Below, piece by piece: positions 8,998-17,386 of a DNA stretch of 64,000 bases. This stretch comes from Anaerobacillus alkalidiazotrophicus (lineage in GTDB: Bacteria > Bacillota > Bacilli > Bacillales_H > Anaerobacillaceae), in NCBI RefSeq assembly GCF_001866055.1, contig NZ_MLQS01000030.1:125500-189499 (forward strand), in the 5' to 3' direction. Numbering within the stretch: the first letter of the stretch is position 1; each line of letters begins with the position of its first letter. Both the position numbers and the translations under genes were made by a program. The notes under the pieces are model-generated. The model was given only the letters and a program-made list of their open reading frames with translations. It was not told where the DNA came from and did not search any database.

Positions 8998-9043
8998 AGG
9001 GCAGTTGTTTAGAAGTGTAACTTCTAGCAACTGCCCTATTTTA
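8998..9043 (+). terminator. Intrinsic terminator after the 38-residue ORF
   Basis: GGGCAGTTG / CAACTGCCC with an inner AGAAGT/ACTTCT stem, then TATTTT. Confidence 0.8.
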
Positions 9044-9046
9044 CAT

Positions 9047-9232
9047 AATCAGAATTTATAAATTTCTAACTTGGAAACTGTCTAGCTCCAACGCCCTATC
9101 GACTAGAAAGCTTCCTTCGTCTCGTCTAAGATAAGTCGAGAACGAAAGTCTAACGACTTTCGACTCTCCTACATCTCACTCGACTCAGTCAAGCTTATTA
9201 CGTCTAGAGCTGCGGCGCTTGCGCTTTTCTTG
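9047..9232. repeat. CTAG-type large palindromic repeat, copy R2
   Basis: Starts with TCAGAATTTATAAATTTCT and ends GCGGCGCTTGCGCTTTTCTT. The start is the intact version of the site that is split by a TTTAT element at 51722. Confidence 0.75.
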
Positions 9233-9258
9233 CTGTACTCTAAAAGGAAAGTTTTTAT

Positions 9259-9469
9259 CCCACTCTTAAGGGGCAAGTAAGACCCCCACCTCAAAACTTA
9301 AGAAAATCGAGAAGTTTAGGTGGGGGATAAACTGCCCCTAAATGTCCGATATAGAATAACTTTCATCAGTGAAGCTGATGATTAGTTATTCTTATGCCCG
9401 TGGTATAAGTTGAACTAACAATCAGTGGGGGATGAAGGAAAACCCCCACTGATTGAAGTTCAGCTTTAT
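9259..9469. repeat. TTTAT hairpin element, copy 1 (full length)
   Basis: Preceded by TTTAT (9254-9258), ends in TTTAT (9465-9469). Contains a nested left hairpin (TTAAGGGGCA / TGCCCCTAA around CCCCCACCT / AGGTGGGGG), a middle hairpin (AGAATAACT / AGTTATTCT) and a right hairpin (CAATCAGTGGGGG / CCCCCACTGATTG inside GTTGAAC / GTTCAGC). The right end overlaps the stop codon of the gene at 9466. Confidence 0.9.
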
Positions 9470-9843
9470 TTAAATAGTCCGCCAAACATCTTCATAACTG
9501 GGCTTACTTGGTTTACGAAACCCATTGCTGTTTGAACCCCATTTCCAATTTTTTTAAAATCGAGTTTGCCTTCTTCATTATGGAATATACCCTTTTTTGG
9601 CTGTTGGAATGAAGACTGAGGTGCCATAAGCTGTTGTGAATAATATTGATGTGAATTTGGTTGTTGATAATAGTGAGGGGGTGGCAACTGCTGATGTTCA
9701 AAAGGAGTACCTAATTGTCTTCGTTTCCCAAACAGTCCTTTTGGTCGTGGACTTTCCTGATAGCCATATGGGTGTTGTTGATAGTAAGGATAATGATATC
9801 TATGAGGTGGCTGTTGGTACATTTGACTTCTTTGTGGAAACAC
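9466..9843 (-). CDS. YppG-like Gln/Pro/Tyr-rich protein
   Basis: 125 residues. The first 90 are low in complexity and rich in Gln, Pro, Tyr and His (QQPPHRYHYPYYQQHPYGYQ), with GLFGKRR in the middle. The end (EGKLDFKKIGNGVQTAMGFVNQVSPVMKMFGGLFK) fits the YppG-like family of Bacillus, whose role is not established; a spore-coat link is possible. Ribosome site AGGAGA upstream. The stop codon TAA lies inside the terminal TTTAT of a hairpin element. Family call by resemblance. Confidence 0.7.
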   Translation of the reverse strand: MFPQRSQMYQQPPHRYHYPYYQQHPYGYQESPRPKGLFGKRRQLGTPFEHQQLPPPHYYQQPNSHQYYSQQLMAPQSSFQQPKKGIFHNEEGKLDFKKIGNGVQTAMGFVNQVSPVMKMFGGLFK

Positions 9844-10061
9844 TTAATCTAATCTCCTTTCTTTATATCTTGTAACAATACTATTTTAATTTATGAATTA
9901 AGAAGTAAAAAGGAACGGTTTATTAACTATGAAAATCAAATTTATATAAAAATAGTGAAACTATACTAGTTTGTAGCCTTTTTTATAAAAAAATAGTATA
10001 TGTACAATCAAAAAATGAAGCTGCAAATAAGATAATTAAAGAATAGGAAAAGGAGGTTACT

Positions 10062-10325
10062 ATGAGTTATTACCAGATTTGTTGTCAGCATAAAGGTAAA
10101 GTTGTGCACATTTATGAAAAAACAGGAAAAGTGCATTACGGAAGAATTGTAGAAGTAGACACAGAATATGTTTGGCTAGATCCAATGATTAGAGGACCAA
10201 GAGGTTTTGGATACGGCTACGGTGGTGGCTATGGCGGTTATAGATATGGTAAAAACCCTTATTTTGTCCCAGTTGCTCTAGCGGCAGTAGGTGGTTTTGC
10301 TTTAGGAGCCGCATTCTTCTGGTAA
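10062..10325 (+). CDS. Small Gly/Tyr-rich protein, possibly spore-associated
   Basis: 87 residues. The N-terminal 45 look like a small beta-barrel (GKVVHIYEKTGKVHYGRIVEVDTEYVWLDP), then a Gly/Tyr-rich linker (GFGYGYGGGYGGYRYG), then a hydrophobic end (VALAAVGGFALGAAFFW) that could insert in a membrane. Perfect ribosome site AAAGGAGG. Genes with this layout occur in spore formers, but I know no function. It is flanked on both sides by copies of the TTTAT element. Confidence 0.7.
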   Translation: MSYYQICCQHKGKVVHIYEKTGKVHYGRIVEVDTEYVWLDPMIRGPRGFGYGYGGGYGGYRYGKNPYFVPVALAAVGGFALGAAFFW

Positions 10326-10338
10326 AAATCCCTTCAAT

Positions 10339-10366
10339 AAAGAGGCTGTCTTTGACAGCCTCTTCT
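10339..10366 (+). terminator. Intrinsic terminator
   Basis: AGAGGCTGTC / GACAGCCTCT followed by TCTGTG; closes the 10062 gene. Confidence 0.75.
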
Positions 10367-10388
10367 GTGTAAATATTATGCAGTTTAT

Positions 10389-10600
10389 CCCACTCTTAAG
10401 GGGCAAGTAAGACCCCCACCTCAAAACTTAAGAAAATCGAGAAGTTTAGGTGGGGGATAAACTGCCCCTAAAGGTCCGATATAGAATAACTTTCATCAGT
10501 GATAGCTGATGATTAGTTATTCTTATGCCTGTGGTATAAGTTGAACTAACAATCAGTGGGGGATGAAGGAAAACCCCCACTGATTGAAGTTCAGCTTTAT
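10389..10600. repeat. TTTAT hairpin element, copy 2 (full length)
   Basis: Preceded by TTTAT 10384-10388 and ends in TTTAT. Almost identical to copy 1, in the same orientation, 1.13 kb away. Confidence 0.9.
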
Positions 10601-10687
10601 TGAGCTTCATTAATACAGTTATAACGCAACAGTTAATTGTATACTAAACAAAACGGGCGTCATTACGATTGACACTACTTATTTCTC

Positions 10688-10789
10688 TTAAAGCCAAGCA
10701 GTACCGATAATTACAAGTAAGATAAATAATACAAGAATTAGTGTGAAACCACCTATATAACCTGTTGTTGGTGTTGTACAACCTGTCAT
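10688..10789 (-). CDS. YjcZ-family mini-protein (33 residues)
   Basis: Reading on the minus strand: MTGCTTPTTGYIGGF, then a hydrophobic helix (TLILVLFILLVIIGTAWL). This GGF-(hydrophobic)-LFILLVIIG pattern is the mark of the YjcZ sporulation mini-protein family. Ribosome site AAGGAG nine bases before the ATG. A second family member is at 46370-46474. A role in the spore envelope is inferred from the family. Confidence 0.85.
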   Translation of the reverse strand: MTGCTTPTTGYIGGFTLILVLFILLVIIGTAWL

Positions 10790-10947
10790 TTTAAAAAAAC
10801 TCCTTTTTAAAGTTGGATACAATGTAATGTATGCATACAAACCTAAATTGATAGTAAGCTCTGCACATAACCATTAAATGGTAGATAAAGGTATTTTTTG
10901 GCCAAGCTTTGCATAATAATGTAGAAATAATTTTTGGAGGGGAAAAG

Positions 10948-11808
10948 ATGGATAGTACGCTCATGATGTTTTTTATAGCACTTTTATTGTCAGTGATTGT
11001 TCATGAATTTGGCCATTATGCTTCATTTCGTCTTTTTGGTGGTAGGGTTGAGGAGATTTCTCTTGGTTTTGGTCCTACACTTCTTCGTAAAAAAATAAAT
11101 GGTAGTGTACTTTCAATACGTATTTTACCATTAGGTGGTTTTGTGCAACCGAATGAGAAGGATTTTAGTAAATATAATTACATTCAAAAAATTATTTTCT
11201 TTTCTGCTGGTATTTTTATGAACTTTGTCTTATATTTTGTCAGCATTGGTTTAACAAGTATAGGTCAAGGGAGAAGTTTTATTAATGGGTTAGTAGTAGC
11301 TATGGATGGGTTAATTTACATAGTCACTCATTTAGGGGAACTGTTCAAGTCTCTACAAATTGACCTGTTATTTGGTAGCCAAGGTAGCGTTGAATCTCAA
11401 GTTCAAATGGTTCACGATTTCGGTCATAATATGGAATTTTGGATGATGTTAGCTGCAATTAATATTACACTTATTTTGTTAAATAGCTTACCAATCCCTA
11501 TCCTTGATGGGGGAAGGATTGTCATGACAACAGTTGAACATCTTTTTTTGAAAATTGGTGTTGCCAAGGGGAAAATTGAGAAAGTAACTAATCCTATTTA
11601 CTTTTTGTCATGGATGTTTGTTATGGGGCTAATTTGTCTACAAATTATTTCTGCCAATACATTTCAACTAATTGAAAATGCAAAGGACTTGAAAGATAAT
11701 TACGGAATGACAACTATTGAACTGTTCCTTTGGCTAAGTTTAATAACTGTATTTTTTATAAACATTTTTGTATTTGTTTCTAACCGTTTCAAAAGTGTCA
11801 GACCCTAA
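10948..11808 (+). CDS. M50-family intramembrane zinc metalloprotease
   Basis: 286 residues from the ATG at 10948 (ribosome site GGAGGGG five bases before it). The zinc-binding HEFGH motif lies in the first helix and the second motif near NSLPIPILDGGRIV in a later helix; five or so membrane helices. No PDZ domain is visible, unlike RseP, so it is a short site-2-type protease. The substrate is unknown. Its stop codon TAA is at the first bases of a GGACA-type repeat. Confidence 0.85.
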   Translation: MDSTLMMFFIALLLSVIVHEFGHYASFRLFGGRVEEISLGFGPTLLRKKINGSVLSIRILPLGGFVQPNEKDFSKYNYIQKIIFFSAGIFMNFVLYFVSIGLTSIGQGRSFINGLVVAMDGLIYIVTHLGELFKSLQIDLLFGSQGSVESQVQMVHDFGHNMEFWMMLAAINITLILLNSLPIPILDGGRIVMTTVEHLFLKIGVAKGKIEKVTNPIYFLSWMFVMGLICLQIISANTFQLIENAKDLKDNYGMTTIELFLWLSLITVFFINIFVFVSNRFKSVRP

Positions 11809-11990
11809 CGGACACAGGATACCTTATTTCACCGAATTGATCAAATAATTCGAGCTATCGGACATGAAGTACGCTATTTCATGAAAATCTGCAATATTTG
11901 GAGCTAAATTAAGTAAATAACGAACCTGATGTCCGTTAACCCTTTTAAAACACTCCTTTGTTCACAAATAACGGCTCTCTTGTCCGATAG
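11806..11990. repeat. GGACA-type nested palindromic repeat, copy A
   Basis: Outer arms AACGGACACAGG... and ...CTCTCTTGTCCG; inner arms CGGACATGAAGTACGCTATTT and AAATAACGAACCTGATGTCCG. A near copy is at 33727-33911 and a diverged one at 21411-21576. Possibly a bidirectional terminator. Confidence 0.75.
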
Positions 11991-12050
11991 AGTTAATATA
12001 ATCAACACCGCTTATTGCACTAACATCCTTATTTGAACAACAAATGTCAG

Positions 12051-12359
12051 TTATTTGATACCATATATTTTGTATCTCATAAATTCAAGAATGGAAAAGT
12101 TAATACAAGTAAATATAGGAACGAAAAATGCGAATATAAGTATGCCTAAACTTGCAAATAATCCATCTACTTCTTTCACATTGAAAATTTTGTGAAAAAT
12201 AATTGTTGCTCCTAATAATAGAAGTGTATTGATACATAAACCTATTAACATTCCTAACCACTTATTTGTTTTCTTTTTATATATCCAAATAGAGGTGATG
12301 GTAGATACAATTAAAGAAAATAATAAAGTCATATAAATAGCAATATTCAATTTAAACAT
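12051..12359 (-). CDS. Small membrane protein, unknown
   Basis: From the ATG at 12359 about 102 residues with four hydrophobic segments (IAIYMTLLFSLIV, LGMLIGLCINTLLLLGATI, LGILIFAFFVPIF). The frame is open further to an ATG at 12428, but that codon sits inside a hairpin (12413-12448) that looks like a terminator, so I prefer the inner start; its ribosome site is weak. No family recognised. Confidence 0.5.
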   Translation of the reverse strand: MFKLNIAIYMTLLFSLIVSTITSIWIYKKKTNKWLGMLIGLCINTLLLLGATIIFHKIFNVKEVDGLFASLGILIFAFFVPIFTCINFSILEFMRYKIYGIK

Positions 12360-12412
12360 CCCAATAATTTCTTGTTCTATTATAGCTTTCGTTAGCTTAC
12401 TATGTTGCCAGA

Positions 12413-12448
12413 AAATAGCGTACCACATTGCAAATTGGTACGCTATTT
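12413..12448. terminator. Hairpin, probable terminator
   Basis: AAATAGCGTACCA / TGGTACGCTATTT perfect stem; T-rich on both strands after the stem. Confidence 0.6.
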
Positions 12449-12610
12449 CTATTGCTATATGTTATTTTCTCTCCAAAAGCTGAACTCGTTACTAAATGTG
12501 ACAGTCCTTTTTAAGGATAAATTCGAACTCAGTGAATAGCTACCATTTCCCCCTGCGATTACTCGCCGTACAAAACATTGCTTCTGCATAAACAAAGGGT
12601 GGCCCTTAAT

Positions 12611-13111
12611 CTATAAGACTGATATTACTGGATTTTCTTGTGAATTTTTTGAATGAACTGATGTTCTTAAATAGATAATACGTTGGTTACGACTTCCGCG
12701 ATAGGTTAGGGAAAGGTCTTTTTCTTTTTCAATGAATCGACCATCTACTAGCACGTCAACATATTCAAGCAGTTCGAGTTCATGTTGTTTTCCTCGTTGT
12801 AATAGTTCCTCGATTGTATAGCCAGTGTATGCCCAAATATTTTTTCCAGCTTGCTTCAAAGCTTTTGCTAATGGAACAATGTTTTTAGCTTGGAAAAATG
12901 GATCTCCTCCAGAAAAGGTAATATCGTTCAGAGGATTTACACATACTCTTTGCAAAAGTTCTTCCAAAGTATAATCATTTCCGGCATGTAATTGCCAACT
13001 TTGTGGATTATGGCAACCCGGACATTGATGCGAGCAACCCGCAAAGTAAATGACTGTCCGTAATCCTTCTCCATCAACAATTGAATCTTCTTTGATTCCA
13101 AGGACTTTCAA
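12611..13111 (-). CDS. nrdG: Anaerobic ribonucleotide reductase activating protein
   Basis: Radical SAM activase that makes the glycyl radical on NrdD. About 166 residues; the [4Fe-4S]/SAM motif is CSHQCPGCHNPQSW near the N-terminus, followed by ITFSGGDPFFQ. Two TTG codons compete for the start (13120 and 13111); the ribosome site AGAAAGGA fits the second better. It starts about 18 bases after nrdD, so the two form one operon. Proteins of this family work only without oxygen. Confidence 0.93.
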   Translation of the reverse strand: MKVLGIKEDSIVDGEGLRTVIYFAGCSHQCPGCHNPQSWQLHAGNDYTLEELLQRVCVNPLNDITFSGGDPFFQAKNIVPLAKALKQAGKNIWAYTGYTIEELLQRGKQHELELLEYVDVLVDGRFIEKEKDLSLTYRGSRNQRIIYLRTSVHSKNSQENPVISVL

Positions 13112-13129
13112 TATTTTCAATCCTTTCTG

Positions 13130-14980
13130 TTAAGAAGACCTATGCTTAACACGCCTACCTTCTTCTTGTAATTTTGCGTTATTCCAACGTTTCAAGTCAC
13201 CTACTAAATAACCAGTTATGCGGCGTATTCTTTCAAAGTTTAGCTCTTCAGTTTCACCGCAATTAGGGCATGTATTACCAATAATTCCGCTGTAATCACA
13301 TGTAATACAACGATCAACAGGATGGTTGATAGATCCGTACCCAATATGCTTTTCTTTCATAGCTCTCACGATTTTTTCTAGAGCCTTTATGTTTGCTCGT
13401 GCATTTCCGTCCAATTCAATGTACGTGATATGTCCTGCAAGACACAACTTATGAAAAGGAGCTTCTCTACGTATTTTTTCAAATATTGATATGTTGTACT
13501 CAACAGGAATATGAAATGAATTTGTATAATAATCCTTATCTGTAACCCCTTCAATATTTCCGAATTCATCGCGATCTTTTTTTGTGAATTTACCTGAGAG
13601 ACCTTCGGCAGGCGTTGCAATCACACTAAAGTTAAGCTGATGATCTATTGTCGCTTGTTCTGCGCGTTCTTTTAAACATCTTATAATGTTGTAGCCTAAG
13701 TCCAAAGTTTCCTCACATTCTCCATGGTGCTTGCCAGTAAGTGCAACTAGAGTTTCAGCTAGTCCGATAAACCCGATACTTAACGTACCTTGTTTTAGTA
13801 CTTCGCTGACACTATCATTTGGATTAAGCTTTTCTCCGTCTCGCCATACCCCTTGTGAATATAAGAAGGAAAATTCGCTGGCCGTTTTCGTGCATTGAAA
13901 TTGAAACCGTTCAAGAAGTTGTTTAATAGTGATGTCTACAGCTTGATGTAATAATTCATAAAACTTGTTGATGTTCTTTTTGGCATTTAGTCCAAGTTTA
14001 ACTAAGTTGATCGAACTAAATGAGAGGTTACCGCGACCTACTGATGTTTCTTTTCCGTGAATATTACCCATTACCCTTGTTCTACAACCCATGTAAGCAA
14101 CTTCGCTTTCGGGTGTACCGTCATCATATTGTTGATTAAAAGGAGCATCAAGGAAAGAAAAATTAGGAAATAATCGTTCACTTGTAGTTTCTAAGGCGAG
14201 TTGGAACAAATCATAGTTTGGATCACCCTCATTAAAGTTAATTCCCTCTTTTACTTTGAAAATTTGAATTGGAAAAATAGGTGTTTCACCGTTACCTAGT
14301 CCTGATTTTGTAGCTTTTAATAATTCCTCAACTAGTAAGCGACCTTCAGGAGAAGTGTCTGTACCATAATTGATAGAGACGAAAGGGACTTGACCACCAC
14401 CTCGCGAATGCATGCTGTTTGCGTTATGAATAAAGGCCTCACATGCTTGATATGTTTGACGTCTAGTATCTTCCCAAGCTATTCTATCAACCTCTTCATT
14501 TGTAAGCTTCCCATTAACTAGCTTCTGTATGGAAGCCTGATTGCTTTCGTAAGTTAACCGAATATACGGAGCCAAATCATAATCAAATTTTTGATATGAT
14601 TGCCCACCGTGTTGAGTATTTTGATTAGACTGAAAAATAATTGATGCTAGGGCCATTGCGGTTTGAATCGATTTTGGTGGCCGTATTGAACCGTGACCAG
14701 TGTTAAACCCTCTTGCTAATAATTTATCTAATGGTATTTGGCAGCAAGTCGTCGTTCCTGTAGGATAGAAATCTTTATCGTGTATGTACAATATATTATC
14801 GTCGAAGAATTTTCTAATATCCTCAGATAAAAGGAAATGATCGGTAAACCACTTTCCACTTTCAGAAGCAAATTTATTCATTTTACCTAAAGGAGAACGT
14901 CCATCTACATTGGCATTTTCATTTAGGATATCTTTATTCTCATCTACTATTTCTTTGAAACTTTCTATCAATATTTCCAA
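13130..14980 (-). CDS. nrdD: Anaerobic (class III) ribonucleoside-triphosphate reductase
   Basis: Reduces ribonucleotides to deoxyribonucleotides without oxygen. About 616 residues from the TTG at 14980, which follows AAGGGGTG. The frame is open to 15103, but those codons run through the terminator of the leader, so the inner TTG is better. Visible: active-site Cys regions TTTCCQIPLDKL and YMGCRTRVMGN; C-terminal zinc ribbon CITCDYSG...CPNCGE; glycyl-radical segment RRITGYL. It lacks the N-terminal ATP-cone found in many NrdD proteins. Controlled by a cobalamin riboswitch and probably NrdR. Confidence 0.95.
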   Translation of the reverse strand: MEILIESFKEIVDENKDILNENANVDGRSPLGKMNKFASESGKWFTDHFLLSEDIRKFFDDNILYIHDKDFYPTGTTTCCQIPLDKLLARGFNTGHGSIRPPKSIQTAMALASIIFQSNQNTQHGGQSYQKFDYDLAPYIRLTYESNQASIQKLVNGKLTNEEVDRIAWEDTRRQTYQACEAFIHNANSMHSRGGGQVPFVSINYGTDTSPEGRLLVEELLKATKSGLGNGETPIFPIQIFKVKEGINFNEGDPNYDLFQLALETTSERLFPNFSFLDAPFNQQYDDGTPESEVAYMGCRTRVMGNIHGKETSVGRGNLSFSSINLVKLGLNAKKNINKFYELLHQAVDITIKQLLERFQFQCTKTASEFSFLYSQGVWRDGEKLNPNDSVSEVLKQGTLSIGFIGLAETLVALTGKHHGECEETLDLGYNIIRCLKERAEQATIDHQLNFSVIATPAEGLSGKFTKKDRDEFGNIEGVTDKDYYTNSFHIPVEYNISIFEKIRREAPFHKLCLAGHITYIELDGNARANIKALEKIVRAMKEKHIGYGSINHPVDRCITCDYSGIIGNTCPNCGETEELNFERIRRITGYLVGDLKRWNNAKLQEEGRRVKHRSS

Positions 14981-15013
14981 ATTATTGCACCCCTTGTCAA
15001 ATATTATCAGGTC

Positions 15014-15046
15014 AAAATAAAAAGCCCTTTCAAACTTGAAAGAGCA
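15014..15046 (-). terminator. Terminator of the cobalamin riboswitch
   Basis: On the minus strand GCTCTTTCAAG / TTTGAAAGGGC, then TTTTTATTTT. It lies between the riboswitch and the nrdD start. Confidence 0.8.
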
Positions 15047-15137
15047 TGAAACGGCATAGTAAAAGTAGAGAAAAAAAGTTTTTTCCCTTTTTGGCCATTT
15101 CAAAATCTTACTCCCCGAAGAAATGAAATCTTTGGAA

Positions 15138-15310
15138 TGAATGGCAGGTCTCCTGGCTAATGCTTCATCCTACTACCTGAGCCTTCCCGTAAAAAAAGTA
15201 GTTTTTATACAGTGGTTGTCTCAGTTCGTCAGCACTTACAGTTGCGGGGACAGCTCCGGCTTTAAACCGAATTCCCTATTAAGTCTGAAAAGACACCTTT
15301 CCATTCCGAT
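15138..15310 (-). promoter_or_regulatory. Cobalamin riboswitch ahead of nrdDG
   Basis: On the minus strand the conserved parts occur in order: GGAATGGAAAGGTG, the B12-box region GCCGGAGCTGTCCCCGCAAC TGTAAGTGCTGACGA (split here), and the end GAAGCATTAGCCAGGAGACCTGCC. Such riboswitches normally control B12 synthesis or transport, or B12-independent isoenzymes. Here it should switch nrdDG off when adenosylcobalamin is plentiful, which implies a B12-dependent (class II) reductase elsewhere in the genome. Confidence 0.93.
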
Positions 15311-15350
15311 ATATAGTATTTTTGTGTGGAAAACACACTAGATATTGAAT
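15304..15350. promoter_or_regulatory. Two NrdR-like boxes
   Basis: TTCCGATATATAGTAT (15304-15319) and ACACTAGATATTGAAT (15335-15350) match the remembered NrdR consensus ACACTATATATAGTGT at about 11 and 13 of 16 positions. They are 31 bases apart, the usual three-turn spacing of paired NrdR boxes, and lie just before the riboswitch, where the promoter must be. Confidence 0.55.
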
Positions 15351-15390
15351 AAATAAATGATAATTGATTCATAGTTTTTTAGCAAGGTAT

Positions 15391-15432
15391 TTCGTGAATT
15401 ATACCTACTTTTTTTGACAAATAATTCACGAA
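15391..15432. repeat. 12-base perfect inverted repeat
   Basis: TTCGTGAATTAT (15391-15402) and ATAATTCACGAA (15421-15432) with an 18-base spacer. It could be an operator or a weak terminator of the small ORF upstream on the minus strand. Confidence 0.5.
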
Positions 15433-15479
15433 TATAATTTAACTTTGTTCATTTAGTAATCGTTTTTTGAAAGTATTAG

Positions 15480-15620
15480 CTAATAAAAATAAGCCAAACC
15501 AATATTTGATAATAGTAAGACAATTAGTTTTCCTATCGGTTTCTTTTTATAAATTGTGTAAATACTAGTGTGAATGGTGAGCAGAAAAAGAAAAGGATAA
15601 TTATTGTATTTGTTTTTCAT
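15480..15620 (-). CDS. Small membrane peptide of 46 residues, unknown
   Basis: Minus-strand ORF with AGAGGA six bases before the ATG: begins MKNKYNNYPFLFLLTIHTS, then a basic turn (YKKKPIGK) and a second hydrophobic segment (LIVLLLSNIGLAYFY). Two short helices are likely. No family recognised. From 15621 to 15945 I see no other gene, only a ribosome-site-like GGAGGG before an ATG-TAG at about 15864. Confidence 0.4.
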   Translation of the reverse strand: MKNKYNNYPFLFLLTIHTSIYTIYKKKPIGKLIVLLLSNIGLAYFY

Positions 15621-15945
15621 ACGTAATCCTCTTCCCTTAATTAAGCTTTAACAATAGTATTGGTTTTTCGTTAATATCTAATGAGTGAACTTCAACAGTA
15701 AAATATGTTTGATACAATTCTAAATGGAGTTAGAGGCGGATTAATTTAGAGACTAGTAATAAAAATTTACATTTTTTGTAATAATATAAAAGTCGAAGTA
15801 GGGAGGAGAATAAGGTACAAAAAACTAAAAGTGTGTTAAATAATATAATACATTGGAGGGTGTGTATATGTAGGAATTCACGCTTTTTCAGAAGTGGAGA
15901 AATGTACCAAAACCTCTTTGTTAAAAGATGTTTAAGGAGCGGAAA

Positions 15946-16428
15946 ATGAAACAAGGAAAACGAAATTACGAAGCTTTATTTTGGAGTATTGCACTTCCAG
16001 GTTTTGGTCAATTTATCAATAAAAAATATTATAAAGGTACCATTTTACTAATCCTTGAAGTCGTTATTAATGTAATGAGTAACTTTAATTTAATAATTGT
16101 ATATTCATTTAACGGTAACATTGATCAGGCTATAGGAGCGACGAATTATCAATGGCTAATGTTTTATCCGTGTTTTTATTTGTTTTCGTTGTGGGATGCG
16201 TATCGAGATGCTAACGAAAAAACGAAACCTTATTTATATTTACCATTTGCTTTTGGAGCATTCTTTGTAACGGTAGGGCTTATATATTCTCCACGTTTAC
16301 TAATTTTTGGTGTGCTATTAGGTCCTGTTTTTTTACCGATGTTATTTTTAATACCTGGTTTTTTCTTTGGTTTAGTACTTAGAGGACTTTTATTGAAAAG
16401 AAATTATCGTGAATTAAGAGTAGGATAA
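15946..16428 (+). CDS. TM2/DUF5683-like membrane protein
   Basis: 160 residues from the ATG at 15946 (ribosome site AAGGAGCGG). It begins with the pattern ALPGFGQFINKKYYKGTILLILE, typical of TM2-like proteins in which a helix follows a small Gly-Gln turn, and holds four or so further hydrophobic segments. No enzymatic motif. Function unknown. Confidence 0.65.
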   Translation: MKQGKRNYEALFWSIALPGFGQFINKKYYKGTILLILEVVINVMSNFNLIIVYSFNGNIDQAIGATNYQWLMFYPCFYLFSLWDAYRDANEKTKPYLYLPFAFGAFFVTVGLIYSPRLLIFGVLLGPVFLPMLFLIPGFFFGLVLRGLLLKRNYRELRVG

Positions 16429-16568
16429 AAAAGGTATAAAATATAAAATTATTACATGCGTGAATTTCATCATTACCAAAACTGAGCTACATAAAAATTG
16501 TTAACTAGTCAAAAACTGTTCATTGATGGATGAGAATAATCAATAATAAATCATTTACACTGCATAGA

Positions 16569-16593
16569 AGCCGCTTGGAGCAAAGCGGCTTTA
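16569..16593 (+). terminator. Intrinsic terminator
   Basis: AGCCGCTT / AAGCGGCT then TTAT. Confidence 0.7.
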
Positions 16594-16622
16594 TACATGT
16601 TATAGGGAAGTTTTAATTTCAC

Positions 16623-16832
16623 CCCACTCTTAAGGAGCAGTAAGACCCCCACCTGAAATTTAAGAAAATCGAAAAGGTTAGGTGGGGGAGTAACTGCCTC
16701 TAAAGGTCCGATATAGAATAACTTTCATTAGCGAAAGCTGATGATTAGTTATTCTTATGCCCGTGGTATAAGTTAACCTAACAATCAGTGGGGGATCAAG
16801 GAAAACCCTAACTGATTGAAGTCCAGCTTTAT
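16623..16832. repeat. TTTAT hairpin element, copy 3 (slightly diverged)
   Basis: Same structure as copy 1 with scattered changes (left flank TTTCA). The right-end TTTAT (16828-16832) contains the stop codon of the gene at 16829. Confidence 0.85.
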
Positions 16833-17248
16833 TGGATTAATTTACTTAATAAGAAAGTGTGTTGTCTATCGCGATCTAAGATTTCTTCGATTAGTTCACG
16901 ACTTTCATCGTCTAAGTCGCTTTTTACAATTTCTTCAGACATCTGAATCCCAAAATCTTCCCCTTTAAGAGCTCCTTTAATTAATCCTTCAGGTGTGTCA
17001 GGGAGATTTAGTTGATTAATAAATCCTTGGATAGAACCTACAAATCCTTCATCATCAACAGGTTTGCCTCCTAGATTTTGAATTCTCTTTGCTACTTTCA
17101 TTGCATGAATTTTATGCTCTTGTTGAATTTGTTGGAATTCCTTCTTAATTTTAGAGTCTTCTAGCTTTTGGATATAATGCTCGTAAGAATGAATTCCCAT
17201 GTATTGACCTTTCAAAAATTCATTTAGCTCTTTAATAACATGTTCCAT
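16829..17248 (-). CDS. DUF2383 ferritin-like protein
   Basis: 139 residues, almost entirely helical and charged (IKELNEFLKGQYMGIHSYEHYI ... QQIQQEHKIHAMKVAKRI). His/Glu pairs in each helix (HSYEHY, EHKIHAMK) suggest a four-helix bundle of the ferritin-like type. Proteins of this kind occur in spore formers; the role is not known. Good ribosome site AAGGTGGTG. The stop TAA comes from the end of a TTTAT element. Confidence 0.75.
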   Translation of the reverse strand: MEHVIKELNEFLKGQYMGIHSYEHYIQKLEDSKIKKEFQQIQQEHKIHAMKVAKRIQNLGGKPVDDEGFVGSIQGFINQLNLPDTPEGLIKGALKGEDFGIQMSEEIVKSDLDDESRELIEEILDRDRQHTFLLSKLIQ

Positions 17249-17386
17249 TTTTTCACCACCTTATTAATAGTATTTGTGGAATTATTAATGTCATTCTTAA
17301 TATCTATTTGCCAGTATTTCTTTTCAATTAGTTTGAAACTATTCACTCATAAGACCCTGATAAATTCCCCTTAATTAATCCAGCAG

